Notes: generated by a model not told the origin, from the letters alone. A stretch of 64,000 nucleotides of DNA from Opitutia bacterium ISCC 52 (GCA_014529675.2 CP076040.1:4429501-4493500); one strand, 5' to 3'; positions 25,752-35,704 are shown, counted from the first letter of the stretch. Made by a program: numbers and translations.

Positions 25752-27581
25752 ATGAAAGCTCTTTCACTTCTTTTTTGTCTCTGCTTCTGCGCATTAGCGA
25801 TGGGCGCAGACAAACCCAATATTCTCTGGATATCAGCAGAGGACCATGGTCCACACCTCGGCGCCTACGGCGATGAGTATGCAACTACCCTCAATCTGGA
25901 TGCCTTTGCCAAGAAAGCTTACCGTTACAACAAGGCCAGCTCAAATGTCCCTGTATGCGCGCCGGCCCGCACGACCATTATCTCTGGCATGTACCCGCCA
26001 TCCACTGGCAGTCACCACATGCGATCCAGAGTGCCAGCTCCAGAATGGTTAACATTTTACCCTGTTTACCTTCAAGAAGCGGGCTACTACACGAGCAACA
26101 ATTCGAAGGAAGACTACAACCTAGTCACCGACGACAAGGGATGGGATGAATCCTCGAACAAGGCACATTGGAAAAATGCTCCAGAGGGGAAACCGTTTTT
26201 CTCCATTTTCAACTACACGAAAACACACGAGAGCCAGATTCGTAACGACAACGCGAATCCGCACCACGATCCAGCCAAAGCTCCGCTACCACCCTATCAT
26301 CCCGATCGAATCGAAGTCCGGAAGGATTGGGCTCAGTACTACGATCGCCTGACCGAAGCGGACAACTTCTTCGCCATGCGAATGAAGGAATTGGAAGAGG
26401 CCGGCTTGGCCGAGGACACCATTGTCTGGTACTGGGCTGACCATGGCTCCGGAATGCCGCGCAGCAAACGCTATGCGGGCTGGAGCGGACTGCATGTCCC
26501 GCTCATCGTCTATTTCCCTGAAAAATGGAAACACCTCGCCCCCAAAGGTTATGCTAAAGGTGGAGACACAGATCGCTTGGTCGGATTCATCGATTTTCCA
26601 GCCACCCTGCTATCATTGGCTGGGGTAACGATTCCCGATTATTATCACGGCCATGCATTTGCCGGTGATCAACAAACAGCCAACCCAAGATACTCTTATG
26701 GATTTAGAGGCAGGATGGATGAGCGCCCTGACTCCAGTCGGATGATCACCGACGGACGCTACTATCTGATTCGTAACCACTACACCCATATACCTCACGG
26801 ACAGTATGTCCTCTACCAACAACGCACGCCCACTACGGCCGTGTGGAACCAGATGTTTAAGGATGGGCAGTTAAACGAAATTCAATCCCAGTTCTGGAAA
26901 CCGCATCCCCGAGAAGAATTGTTCGACCTGGAAAATGACTACCACGGCATCAACAATCTCGCAGATTCCAAGAAGCACCAGTCCATAAAGAATCGCCTAA
27001 ACAAAGCATTGGATGATCACCTGACTCGAACTGCAGATCTTGGATTCATTCCCGAACCGTTTATTCAAGCACAAGCCAAGGGTGGCGAGGGCGTCTCACC
27101 CGTTTCATCCGGAAGAGAGATGCTGAAGAATGCACCCGGCTTTGGAGTGTCCATTCTAAAAGAGATCAACCTCAGCCAAGATTTTGCCGCAAAGCTCAAA
27201 CATCCCTATTCACCAGTCAGGTATTGGGCTCTCATGCAAATGTTGGGGACAAGCGATCAGCCCGTTTATGCTTATAACGAACACTTGGTGGTGAACGCTT
27301 TGAAGGACCCGGAACCTATCGTAGCCGTTGCAGCTGCTGAATGTTTGGGAACCCATGCTACAAGAAAAGCACACCAAGAATCAGCTGTTAGCACTTTGAT
27401 GCAGTATGCCCAATTTCCCGGCAATGAGCTCTTCCTGACTGTGCACGCTCTAAATGCCTTGGAGCACTTAAGAAACCAGGGAGTAGAACTTCCTAAAGAA
27501 GCTGCTGAGCTCACACAGAAGCATCCGGATATTCCACGGATTTTTGACTACTACCGTCCGCAGATTATTGAGCGTTTCTAG
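25752..27581 (+). CDS. Exported sulfatase, N-sulfoglucosamine sulfohydrolase-like
   Basis: 609 residues after a signal peptide start (MKALSLLFCLCFCALAMGA). PNILWISAEDHGPHLGAYGD supplies the first metal-binding acidic residues; CAPAR in NVPVCAPARTTIISG carries the Cys that must be converted to formylglycine; YWADHGSGMPRSKR supplies the second metal site. The S1-type layout resembles heparan N-sulfatase (SGSH). A C-terminal 130-residue helical HEAT-like extension (PVRYWALMQMLG onward) follows. It likely removes sulfate from algal or animal polysaccharides. The longer frame from 25668 adds 28 residues without signal character and is rejected. Its last bases overlap the stop of the opposite gene by 4 bp. 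Confidence 0.93.
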   Translation: MKALSLLFCLCFCALAMGADKPNILWISAEDHGPHLGAYGDEYATTLNLDAFAKKAYRYNKASSNVPVCAPARTTIISGMYPPSTGSHHMRSRVPAPEWLTFYPVYLQEAGYYTSNNSKEDYNLVTDDKGWDESSNKAHWKNAPEGKPFFSIFNYTKTHESQIRNDNANPHHDPAKAPLPPYHPDRIEVRKDWAQYYDRLTEADNFFAMRMKELEEAGLAEDTIVWYWADHGSGMPRSKRYAGWSGLHVPLIVYFPEKWKHLAPKGYAKGGDTDRLVGFIDFPATLLSLAGVTIPDYYHGHAFAGDQQTANPRYSYGFRGRMDERPDSSRMITDGRYYLIRNHYTHIPHGQYVLYQQRTPTTAVWNQMFKDGQLNEIQSQFWKPHPREELFDLENDYHGINNLADSKKHQSIKNRLNKALDDHLTRTADLGFIPEPFIQAQAKGGEGVSPVSSGREMLKNAPGFGVSILKEINLSQDFAAKLKHPYSPVRYWALMQMLGTSDQPVYAYNEHLVVNALKDPEPIVAVAAAECLGTHATRKAHQESAVSTLMQYAQFPGNELFLTVHALNALEHLRNQGVELPKEAAELTQKHPDIPRIFDYYRPQIIERF

Positions 27582-28318
27582 AAATCACTGTCTCGCCAGT
27601 TTCCGGTGAGCGCCTTCCAGGTGTTAGCCAAGTTTTTCTTCCCGTAGTAGATCCATCGCACCCGGAGTTTTACTTCCAAGTCATCTTTATCAGAGTCAAT
27701 CGGTAAGCGCTCGATGCCATGAGCGAACAACAAACCGAAATCAAAATCCCCTGGGATGTTTCTTAGAAAATTGTTCTTCCGGGGAAACCAACCGATACCC
27801 GGTGAAATGAGAAAGGCATCACTGATCCCTCCGTCAAAGCGGTCTGTCTGATATTCAAACTCCAAGGAGTAACGCCACTCACCTCTGGGCGTATAAACAA
27901 ACGCCGGACTGAAAGAAAACGTTGAGAGCGGTTCGGGAGCCACATCCGCGTCGTGAATGGGATTTTCAGCAATCCAATCATACTTGATCTGATTGATAAA
28001 TTGCCAGCGAGGTAGGGATGGCGGTGAGTAAACCGTTACGAGGAAAGGTTCGACTCTCAGATACTGGTCACGCAAATCATCGGTAGGAATTTCCTCGAGA
28101 GATACTTTTGCTTTCGCCCCAAACGCAAAGGCCCATTGATCATCGATAAAAGAATTCAACCGTTGCTTAAATCCAAGTCCGAGGAATCCCAGACTGCTTT
28201 CCGAAGGCGACTCAAAGGGGTTGGGCAGGAAAGTGGTACTCGATAGGGAGACTTCTGTGGTTGGGGTCAGTCCGTAACGGGCTTCTAAAGGCATCCTCAT
28301 GTAGGACTCATCCAGCAA
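27578..28318 (-). pseudogene. C-terminal part of a beta-barrel outer-membrane lipoprotein gene split by TGA
   Basis: 246 residues rich in amphipathic beta strands with alternating aromatic residues (VEPFLVTVYSPP, WRYSLEFEYQTDRF, VKLRVRWIYYGKK), typical of a small outer-membrane barrel. No good start is available; the frame opens with TTG directly after an in-frame TGA at 28322-28324. The upstream piece in the same frame has the signal peptide. The last strand ends in F, as many barrel proteins do. Family not recognised. Reads as the body of one gene with the 28322-28594 piece. Confidence 0.6.
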
Positions 28319-28321
28319 GTC

Positions 28322-28594
28322 TCACGCTTTGATGTTATAGCGAAATGACCAGCGATTGGGTTTCGCCGTAATAGGGAGCTCACTGTCAAACAGGGTCGTG
28401 AAAAAGCGTGTCGCCTTTTCCTCTTCATAGGTGTGATACAACGCCGGTAATTCGTAGGCCTCCACTTTGTCCCTACCAACCAGGCAGCTTGAAACAAGCA
28501 ACATTCCGGCAAAAAACAAATAGATGGACGAAACTTGCTTCCAAGCGAGTCTCTTCTTTCCCCAAACGCCAAGTGATGTAAATCGAGGTATCAC
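28322..28594 (-). pseudogene. Signal-peptide part of the split outer-membrane lipoprotein gene
   Basis: 90 codons from a GTG at 28594. A basic start and hydrophobic stretch SIYLFFAGMLLVSSC give a lipobox (VSSC), followed by about 50 residues ending NRWSFRYNIKA and then TGA. Without the stop the frame runs straight into DLLDESYMRMPLEARYGLTP, giving one lipoprotein of about 338 residues. A single base change in a Trp or Arg codon would explain the stop. It belongs to a minus-strand run after the serine hydrolase gene. Confidence 0.6.
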
Positions 28595-28678
28595 AGCTTC
28601 GAACTCTTAGAGTCCTATGACTGTAGCTGAACTCGATTGGGAGAATTCAGAGTCTTTTTACAACGCCGCTTAAGAAGG

Positions 28679-29857
28679 CTACCGATCTTCCAAAGCTCTG
28701 AAAGCCGCTTTCTGAAAGGCTTTGCGCACGGGTGAGTTATCTCCATTATTGAATCCACGCCTCTGGATCATCAGGATGTATATCGTTTGGTTTACGGGAT
28801 CAGCCCAGCTCTGTGTACCGTAAGCACCCCCGTGACCAAAGGTGCCAGGCGACAACATAGCAGTGACTCCCTGCGGCTCCTTAACCACCTGAAAAGCTAG
28901 CCCCCAACTCATCCCTTCCGTAAAGCCAGTCTTGATGTCACCGGTCTGAGTACGGGTCAGTTCCGCTACCGATTCTTCAGATAAAATCCGACGTCCTTCA
29001 TAGATGCCTCCATTCAGCATCATTTGATAAAACCGCAGGAGATCATCCGCTGTGGAAAACAATCCACCCCCTGGTTTCACCGTTCGCTGGGTATCCGACA
29101 GATCCCCTTTCACGAAGTGCACCTGGACCTCGGTCAGTTTTGGAACCTCATCATTTTTCAGGTAGGACTTGGCCAGCTGCTTCACCTGGTGCTCTGAAGG
29201 AAAAAAAGTAGAGTTGGCCATGCCCAGTGGATTAAAAAACCGCTCCTGCAAAAAGTCCTCAAACCGCTGGCCTGATACCACTTCAACAACCCGACCTACC
29301 ACATTCGTTCCAGCCGTACTATACTTCCAACGACTACCTGGTTCAAACTCCAGCGGTCGTTGCGAAATCTGAGCCACCAACTCAGCCAGTGAACTCCGGC
29401 TTCTTGGCTCATCTACATTCGGCACTCCCGCAGTATGAGTCAGAATATCCAATAAGGTAATCTGTCTAGCAGGTCTTTTTAGAGTCATCGCATCCTTAGA
29501 TTTCTCATCAATCATCCAAAGGTCTTTAAACTCCGGTAGATTCGTCTCCACCAAATCATCTAAGTTCAACTTACCTTCCTCAACCAACAACATCAGCGCT
29601 GCGCCAGCCATCGGCTTGGTCATGGATGCGATCCAGAACATATCTCCGGTATCCATCGACCTACCCGATGCCAGATCCGCACCCATCGCTTCAAAACTGA
29701 TGACCTCCCCTTCCCTGGCAACCAAAGTGACTGCTCCGGAAATTTCTCCAGACTCGATGAACGGTTCCACCGCCTGCTTGATGGCAGACGAAACCATGTC
29801 TCCTTTGGAGATCAGGCCAGATGCAATAAAGACTAAAATGAATGATAATGTACGCAT
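28679..29857 (-). CDS. Exported serine hydrolase of the beta-lactamase / class C family
   Basis: 392 residues with a signal peptide. The active-site Ser-x-x-Lys is in WIASMTKPMAG, the second motif YST (Tyr-Ser-Thr) is in WKYSTAGTNVVGR, and the third motif is HGG in GTFGHGGAYG, where class C enzymes have K/H-x-G. This is the EstB/LACTB-like group, mostly esterases or peptidases rather than true antibiotic hydrolases. Its start is 2 bp from the stop of the DUF6807 gene, so it is the third gene of an operon with the cytochrome and DUF6807 proteins. Confidence 0.9.
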   Translation of the reverse strand: MRTLSFILVFIASGLISKGDMVSSAIKQAVEPFIESGEISGAVTLVAREGEVISFEAMGADLASGRSMDTGDMFWIASMTKPMAGAALMLLVEEGKLNLDDLVETNLPEFKDLWMIDEKSKDAMTLKRPARQITLLDILTHTAGVPNVDEPRSRSSLAELVAQISQRPLEFEPGSRWKYSTAGTNVVGRVVEVVSGQRFEDFLQERFFNPLGMANSTFFPSEHQVKQLAKSYLKNDEVPKLTEVQVHFVKGDLSDTQRTVKPGGGLFSTADDLLRFYQMMLNGGIYEGRRILSEESVAELTRTQTGDIKTGFTEGMSWGLAFQVVKEPQGVTAMLSPGTFGHGGAYGTQSWADPVNQTIYILMIQRRGFNNGDNSPVRKAFQKAAFRALEDR

Positions 29858-29859
29858 GA

Positions 29860-30801
29860 TTATTTGGAATAGTTGCTCCAGGCTTTTTCGATTCGCTCCT
29901 TCACCGGTTTTCCATCGTGAACGAAGATTCTAAATTTCATCTCTGAAGGAACCCCGGGTTCAAGGCTCCAGGCGTGTTCCTGAACGGGTACCCAATTATA
30001 AAAGATTCTGCCATCGTTGCTCGTCTCGGGCCAAATACGTTGGCGTTGCGGCGCGTCAAGATTGTCGGGATGCCCCATGATAACAATGGTGGCATCTCCG
30101 GAATCTACAGGACCATACATGGCACACCAGCGAGCCCGGGTTTCGTGGCCGTTGTTACGATCTTTGCCTTCAGAGGTCAGATAATTACTATTGGTTTTAT
30201 CCCAATGATAGGGAGCACGGTAAGCAAGCGGTCCACCATAACGGTAAGCAGGCAATTCAAGGGCGTGGTCACTAACATTGGTTTGTACTGTTTTGTGATC
30301 GATGCTATATAAGCGCGGTGTCGCCCTAACCAGGATACTGAAGTCTTCCTCCAGGATGACTTCTTCAGGATGACCATCTTTTGCCAATGCGACGTGGTGC
30401 TGACGAACCGTAAAACCTGCGCGTTTATCATTGTTGAGGATCTTCAACGTTTTGACGTAGCGAATCGTGGCGGTCTCTTCCTTCAAATTCCAGAAGTCTA
30501 GATTGCGTCCATTATGGTAGGTTTCTACCCAGGCATGCCAAAGACCCATATGGTGGATGTGATCAGCTGGATGAATTCCAGTGACCGCTCCACCCGAAGG
30601 AGCATTTATGGGATGGATAAAACCATTGCGTTCAAAGTACTTGGGCTGCCCGTCAGGAGGAGGCATATGCGCTTTATGGTATACCAATACTGTTCCCCCA
30701 TCATTGGTGATTTCAATATGGGTATCCGTTTCCTCAATACTTAGTTCAGCGAGAAGAAAACAGGGGAAACAAAGAAGAATGAGTAAGCTTACTTTTTTCA
30801 T
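29860..30801 (-). CDS. Exported DUF6807 (PmoA-family) protein
   Basis: 313 residues with a short signal peptide (FPCFLLAELS). The conserved pattern PPPDGQPKYFERNGFIHPI, GIHPADHIHHMGLWHAW and GRNLDFWNL and the closing PSEMKFRIFVHDGKP match the DUF6807 family, sometimes annotated PmoA, that is common in Planctomycetota and Verrucomicrobiota. The His cluster (HPADHIHHMGLWHAW) suggests a metal or catalytic site. No function is established; it usually accompanies sugar dehydrogenase or isomerase genes, as here. The gene is 9 bp downstream of the cytochrome c protein gene. Confidence 0.85.
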   Translation of the reverse strand: MKKVSLLILLCFPCFLLAELSIEETDTHIEITNDGGTVLVYHKAHMPPPDGQPKYFERNGFIHPINAPSGGAVTGIHPADHIHHMGLWHAWVETYHNGRNLDFWNLKEETATIRYVKTLKILNNDKRAGFTVRQHHVALAKDGHPEEVILEEDFSILVRATPRLYSIDHKTVQTNVSDHALELPAYRYGGPLAYRAPYHWDKTNSNYLTSEGKDRNNGHETRARWCAMYGPVDSGDATIVIMGHPDNLDAPQRQRIWPETSNDGRIFYNWVPVQEHAWSLEPGVPSEMKFRIFVHDGKPVKERIEKAWSNYSK

Positions 30802-30810
30802 GGGACAATT

Positions 30811-33375
30811 TTAGAGGCGATCTAGTGACCGAATAAATAGCACCAAGGATTCAACATCCTCGTCGGATAAAATACCTTTGTACGGAGGCATGCCTGCTTC
30901 GGTGCCATCGAATCCTTCAAGCATTTTTGCTGTGGGATCTAAAATGGATTCCCGGAGATATTCCTCCATGGCTCTGACTTTCGTTCCATCGATCAGTTTG
31001 CGGTTACTTCGATAAAGTCCCTTCCAAGTAGGGCCGCTTTTACCTTCGGTACTCCCGTCCAATGAGTGACATCCGATACAACCATACAAAGTCGCTAGCT
31101 CTACGCCGCGAGCCTCAGAAACAATGGCCTTCTGCGTCGTGAGATCCCTCGGTGTCGGCTCGCTCGCAAACAGTTGACTGAATGCTACCGGTTTAAAGCT
31201 ATGGTCTCTTAGAGAAACCTGAGGAAGTTCATTCGCAGTAAAGTAAACCGAGGCCCAATCTCCAAATAAGGTGTGCTGAACTTCCAGCTGCATGGTCTTG
31301 GTCATAGCGTCTATAGCTATAAACACGGATTTTCTGTCTTCTGATAAAAGAATCGAATGCACATAGCGCGAGTCTGCACCCGGGGTGCCATCTGCCTTAT
31401 ATTGAGCTGAACCGTAACTTTTTGCCCGCTGATACTCCCAAGAGCTCACATTATAATTGGCGGGATCTTGAGCGACCTGTGGATCCAACTCCTCCGAGAA
31501 CGACAACAAGACGCCTTCCTTAAACAATTCGGCATTCACGGGCAACTCATCGCTTTTCTCTATAACCCGTAATCGGCACAAGCCTTCAAGACGAGCTGCG
31601 AAACTATCCCAGATTTGAAACCCAACCATATAGACCATACCATCGGCCGGGTTTATTGCTCCTTTGAGGAGAGGTACTTCAAATTCAAGATCCAAAGGCA
31701 CGCCTGCTGTTTGAACTACGTCTCCAGACTCCGGGATGAAAATCTTAAAAACACTCGGTTTCTTGTACTCTATATAGAGTATAGAATTTGCCAATGCACC
31801 CATCCGTTCGTCTCCCATCCAAAGGGGATCGATGCCGGATTGGGCCACACGATGAGGAATCCACAAGGCAGCCTCTTCTGGAGGGGTATCGTCAAAAGGA
31901 GCTCCTGGCTGGTAACCTAAGAAACTCCCTTCATTGACTACATGAAACGGGGTCGTCGGAACATAATTGCCTTGCTGGTCGCTAGCCACGATCAAGTTTC
32001 GGCCTGGGATCGAATTTACAAAACCATTCCGAAACCCATAGGCAAAATAATCGACCTTCTTGCCATTGGCAGAGATTCGTAAGACACGACCACTGTGCGG
32101 CGAAGGATACTGAGACTGCTGACCACCTTTACTGATGACCCACCCACCGTCATCCAAAGGAGCCAAGCTATGGGCGTAGTCCCGCGTTTCAGCACTTTGT
32201 AGGAAACGATTGCAGAACATCCGGTAAAAATCCGTCTCCCCATCACCATCGTTGTCTTCCAAGACTGTGATTCCCAAACGACTATAGATGTAGATTTCCT
32301 CTCCCTTTATTCGTACGCTACACGGCTCGTGGAATCCTGCTGCAATTTTCTTCCAGATGACCTCATCATCAGACGACCCCATACCGGATATCCGATACAC
32401 ATCACCGTCATAAGTAACAGCGACCGCATCCCCATTCGGATAAAAATCAATTCCGTAGGGCCGTATACGACGTTCCCAGGGGTTTGGATAAGGAATAGGC
32501 AAATGATCTACCGCGTAAGCCCCTTGTGCATCTCCGAGATCAAATTCGGTAGTTGCCGGTTCAGGCCAGCGAGGATCCGATTTTGTCTGATTGAACAAAA
32601 AAGGTGAAAAAACGGGGTACTCATCGACTATCTGCTCAGTAGGATAAGCAGACATTAACAACTGTAGGGCATCATTACCTGGAGACGATTGTACCAAATG
32701 AGGACCGGCCGATCCTTCAGAGACAACCATACTCACCTGTTGTTTTACACCTTCCAATAGGACGGTTCGAAGAATGACAGGCTCCCCCGCAACCTGCTCC
32801 ACCCTAAAGTGCTCTCTCACGGTTCCACCAAACAAGGAGTAGTGTAAGACGGCGGAGTCACCTAAATCTTCTATCCCTACCCATTCTCCGTATTCCGGAG
32901 GAAGTGGTCCACGCCCCAACTCATTTTCATCCTGCCATCGTGGCCGGGGGTCTTCATAGCGTTCCTCTCCAGTCTTAAACCAACCGGGATAGAGTCCAGT
33001 GGAAGCAATCACTTTGCCTTCCGGCTTGGGCAGCTGCTTTTGTCCTGACCCCATTTTTTTCAATGGCACTGGATAGGAACGTATCGCCAATCCATCGTGA
33101 GTCAGGAAGTCGCCTTTCCAAATTCCAGCCACCCTCAGCAGCTCCGTATCAAAGCACACAAAGAGGTCGTCTTCCAATGGCAGAACCACCGCGCGAGGAC
33201 TTAAATTATCGGAAGTTCCTTCAGGAGCAATCCCACGTAAATCCACCGTCGCTTCCTGAAAAGGAAAATTCTTATCCAGAAATTCCGTGTAGAGAGGACT
33301 GTCATCACGAAGGTGGTAGGTTGTCTGGGCCAAAAGACCCAGAGGAAGAAAACAAATCAGTAATAAGGTGCGCAT
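30811..33375 (-). CDS. Exported DUF6797-type protein with C-terminal cytochrome c
   Basis: 854 residues with a signal peptide. The large N-terminal and middle region holds PFRHEPCS-like propeller strands (YGIDFYPNGDAVAVTYDGDVY, FHEPCSVRIKGEEIYIYSR, DNDGDGETDFY, DQQGNYVPTTP) typical of the membrane-bound dehydrogenase/DUF6797 group of PVC bacteria. A single c-type heme motif CIGCH lies near residue 754 in LYGCIGCHSLDG, with a distal Met likely in AGMPPYKG. It probably oxidises a sugar or alcohol and passes electrons to the respiratory chain; the substrate is unknown. It heads an operon with the DUF6807 and serine hydrolase genes. Confidence 0.85.
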   Translation of the reverse strand: MRTLLLICFLPLGLLAQTTYHLRDDSPLYTEFLDKNFPFQEATVDLRGIAPEGTSDNLSPRAVVLPLEDDLFVCFDTELLRVAGIWKGDFLTHDGLAIRSYPVPLKKMGSGQKQLPKPEGKVIASTGLYPGWFKTGEERYEDPRPRWQDENELGRGPLPPEYGEWVGIEDLGDSAVLHYSLFGGTVREHFRVEQVAGEPVILRTVLLEGVKQQVSMVVSEGSAGPHLVQSSPGNDALQLLMSAYPTEQIVDEYPVFSPFLFNQTKSDPRWPEPATTEFDLGDAQGAYAVDHLPIPYPNPWERRIRPYGIDFYPNGDAVAVTYDGDVYRISGMGSSDDEVIWKKIAAGFHEPCSVRIKGEEIYIYSRLGITVLEDNDGDGETDFYRMFCNRFLQSAETRDYAHSLAPLDDGGWVISKGGQQSQYPSPHSGRVLRISANGKKVDYFAYGFRNGFVNSIPGRNLIVASDQQGNYVPTTPFHVVNEGSFLGYQPGAPFDDTPPEEAALWIPHRVAQSGIDPLWMGDERMGALANSILYIEYKKPSVFKIFIPESGDVVQTAGVPLDLEFEVPLLKGAINPADGMVYMVGFQIWDSFAARLEGLCRLRVIEKSDELPVNAELFKEGVLLSFSEELDPQVAQDPANYNVSSWEYQRAKSYGSAQYKADGTPGADSRYVHSILLSEDRKSVFIAIDAMTKTMQLEVQHTLFGDWASVYFTANELPQVSLRDHSFKPVAFSQLFASEPTPRDLTTQKAIVSEARGVELATLYGCIGCHSLDGSTEGKSGPTWKGLYRSNRKLIDGTKVRAMEEYLRESILDPTAKMLEGFDGTEAGMPPYKGILSDEDVESLVLFIRSLDRL

Positions 33376-33417
33376 CGCCTATAAAGAAATCAGTGCTTTG
33401 ACGGAGTTGTTCCGACA

Positions 33418-33557
33418 AACGAAGTGAGGACAAGACCGGGCTGGGAACCAGAACCGGACCAGTGTCGACATTGACGACGATTGGACGCGGGAGCGCACAT
33501 GCGTGCGTGACCAAGTTCAAGAGGAGGTTCCGAGGAACGAAGTGGCGACAAGACCGG
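33418..33557 (+). repeat. Direct repeat pair in a gene-free stretch (33376-33701)
   Basis: Two 22-bp copies ending in GACAAGACCGG lie at 33418-33439 and 33536-33557 with 20 of 22 bases identical. Between them is a partly palindromic element, GCGCACATGCGTGCGTGAC (33493-33511), which reappears with three changes at 63592-63610. I see no gene in the 326-bp gap. This looks like a dispersed intergenic repeat (REP-like); its copy number in the genome is unknown. Confidence 0.55.
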
Positions 33558-33701
33558 CTGCTCTGCTGACCGGAACACATTCGGCAGATCAGCCCGAGTA
33601 TGTGTGGAATAGGCAAACCCTGGAGTTCGGCCAATTCCATCAATTTGATAGTCGGAATACATTTACGTTCTTATTTCACACATTCGGTCAAAGTGCTGAT
33701 C

Positions 33702-34655
33702 TTAGGATTCAGCGCTTTTCTGCCAAAGATCCTTGAGCACCTGCAGATCTTTCCGAAGCGCTTTATAGACCTGCCTCTTCGAAATCTTGAGCTCTCGCTT
33801 ACCGTGATTGGCACCCCCTAATTCATATTCGGCATGCATCGTTGCGACAGGATGGAGGTTCAATTTTCGAAGTAATTTAAAATAGCCTACAAAATCGACC
33901 ATTCCTTCTCCCAGTGGAGTATTCATAGCGCCCCATTTGCCGGTTTTGGGGTGCTTGGCCCAGGTAAAATCTTTGATGACAATGGTAGACAAATAATCTT
34001 TCAACCACTCAACACCTTGAGGCCATGCTTTCCCGCCTTCAACTGTCGCGTGCCGGATGTCAAACTGGCAGCCAGCCCATTTAGAATCTAATCCCTCCAA
34101 CAAATAAATGATGTCAGGAATGTAGGCTCCTACGTATTTCCCAGCGTGGTTTTGATAAGCACCATGGAGCCCATGCTCTTTATTCAAATCCGCAAGGGCC
34201 TGCATGTCCTCCCGGTGATCATCCAAGTTTTGTTTCCAACCCTTCGTATCATCGAATTTATAATACCCCATTCGGTAAAACTGCATCCCTTGATCCGCCG
34301 CTGTATTTAGCACACGTCGGTTGACTTCATCCGAAGCATTGTTGACTGCCGTCGTCATCATGATGGAAAGCAAGCCAGCATTGGCCATCGCTTCGACTGC
34401 CCGGGGCAAATCGCTTTCCACGTTCTCTGGCTCTACATGGCCACCTGGACGAACAGTAAGATCTAGACCGTCGAATCCCAAATCAGCAGCCACCTTGGCC
34501 ATATTCTTATAGTCAAGAAACTGGAGGTGCTTGGAAAACAGATGAACCGAGAGTGGACGCGTCCAGGTAGGACTTTTATTGGCTGCTGGTAGTTTTTTCG
34601 AGCCGAAGCTTAGCGACGACAAGGCCGCCAGTTTTGCAAAATTTCTTCTATCCAT
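33702..34655 (-). CDS. Tat-exported sugar phosphate isomerase/epimerase family protein
   Basis: 317 residues starting MDRRNFAKLAALSSLSFGSK, a twin-arginine signal. The rest is an AP endonuclease-2/xylose isomerase-like TIM barrel: VAADLGFDGLDLTVRPGGHVEPE, MQFYRMGYYKF, GLHGAYQNHAGKY, AGCQFDIRHATVEGG, IVIKDFTW and VATMHAEYELGG, with Glu, Asp and His residues at the expected metal positions. Such proteins are abundant in PVC bacteria and usually isomerise or epimerise free or keto sugars. An ATG at 34673 adds six residues before the RR motif and is less likely. Confidence 0.9.
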   Translation of the reverse strand: MDRRNFAKLAALSSLSFGSKKLPAANKSPTWTRPLSVHLFSKHLQFLDYKNMAKVAADLGFDGLDLTVRPGGHVEPENVESDLPRAVEAMANAGLLSIMMTTAVNNASDEVNRRVLNTAADQGMQFYRMGYYKFDDTKGWKQNLDDHREDMQALADLNKEHGLHGAYQNHAGKYVGAYIPDIIYLLEGLDSKWAGCQFDIRHATVEGGKAWPQGVEWLKDYLSTIVIKDFTWAKHPKTGKWGAMNTPLGEGMVDFVGYFKLLRKLNLHPVATMHAEYELGGANHGKRELKISKRQVYKALRKDLQVLKDLWQKSAES

Positions 34656-34717
34656 AGGGTAAAGGTGGAGCACTTTATAGAACCCAACAGTTCCCTGTAA
34701 ATGAAGGAAAATCGGGC

Positions 34718-35224
34718 CTATTTCAGCAAATGCTGAGAATATGAAAGGTATCCATAAAATAGATTACTCTCATCTACCAAGCCCTCTTTTTTAAAAAGTG
34801 CATGCACCTTGGGCAGGTTGGCAAAGGAAACGCTGGGAAAATAGTGATGGTATATATGGTAGTTGAAGTTCAACCGCGGAAGTAACATGCGTTCCCACCA
34901 CGACAAAATAATGGTGGCGGTCGATTCCTCCATCTTGTCTGTCATTACATTATACTTGTGCTCACAGATGGCGCTGAAGCGAACAATGACGGGCATTACA
35001 AACAACAAAGGCAAGAGCCATAGAAGCAGTAACAGTTTCCAAAACCCGAGCCAGATCGACAGACACACAATGACTGCGTAATAAAGAAGTTGCACCCACC
35101 CCGGCAACACAGCTGGTCGACTAATCAACTCATCGGTCGGCTCCTTGTTTCCCAGCACCAGGGCGAGGAAGGTTCCACCGAGTGCATCTTTAAAAAACAG
35201 CCATAACAAAAACTTCACCTTCAT
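34718..35224 (-). pseudogene. C-terminal part of a fatty acid desaturase split by TAG
   Basis: 168 codons from ATG 35224. It contains two or three hydrophobic segments and the third histidine box in NFNYHIYHHYFPSVSF. Upstream in the same frame, between 35225 and 35344, the sequence still encodes the second box (HLAHHSYFFTENDPDF) with no stop until TAG at 35345-35347. The full desaturase would be about 328 residues across 34718-35704. Starting at 35224 loses two of three iron-binding boxes, so this piece alone cannot be active. Confidence 0.75.
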
Positions 35225-35344
35225 GGGAAAAGTCCATTCCTTGCCCTTCTTACGGATGAAGTCCGGATCGTTCTCTGTGAAGAAGTAGCTGTGGTGCGCA
35301 AGATGGATTTTCGCATACCCTTCTACGGATACAACGACGATCGG

Positions 35345-35704
35345 CTAGGCAGCAAACAGGTTGGTCAGGGCGTCACCCCAAGACTTTCTCGAGCACATGT
35401 AGTGGGTCTGATCGTGGATGAGCAGCCCAAGCACATTCTGACGCGTGCCGATAAAGAAAATGGCCAGGACATAGCACCATACTTGGTCGACATAGGATGC
35501 CGCCCAGATCGTCCCCATGATGATCAACCAATTCAGTGCGAGTTCAAAAAAAAATCGACCAGGCCGTGGACCGGACAGGCGTTTCAGCTCTCGTTTACCT
35601 TCATCCGTTAAAGCTTCCCGTCCTCCCCTCATAGGATTCGGCAATGGCTCACCTGCTTTAAATTCGGCAGGCAATCCGGGAATGGTATAAGTAGTTTCGC
35701 TCAC
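35345..35704 (-). pseudogene. N-terminal part of the split fatty acid desaturase
   Basis: 119 codons from a GTG at 35704 with an excellent Shine-Dalgarno (GGAGG about seven bases upstream). It has a proline-rich cytoplasmic head, two hydrophobic helices and the first histidine box in LLIHDQTHYMCS, then ends at TAG (35345-35347) after LTNLFAA. The frame resumes immediately with PIVVVSVEGYAKIHLAHHSY. TGG to TAG is a plausible single change. The strong ribosome site suggests that the gene was active recently. A sterol desaturase-family gene lies 102 bp upstream on the same strand. Confidence 0.75.

Noticed and set aside
20089-35347. Stop-codon recoding or programmed read-through as explanation for split genes
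   Set aside because: The three interruptions use TAA, TGA and TAG, with no selenocysteine or pyrrolysine features, so ordinary nonsense mutation is simpler.
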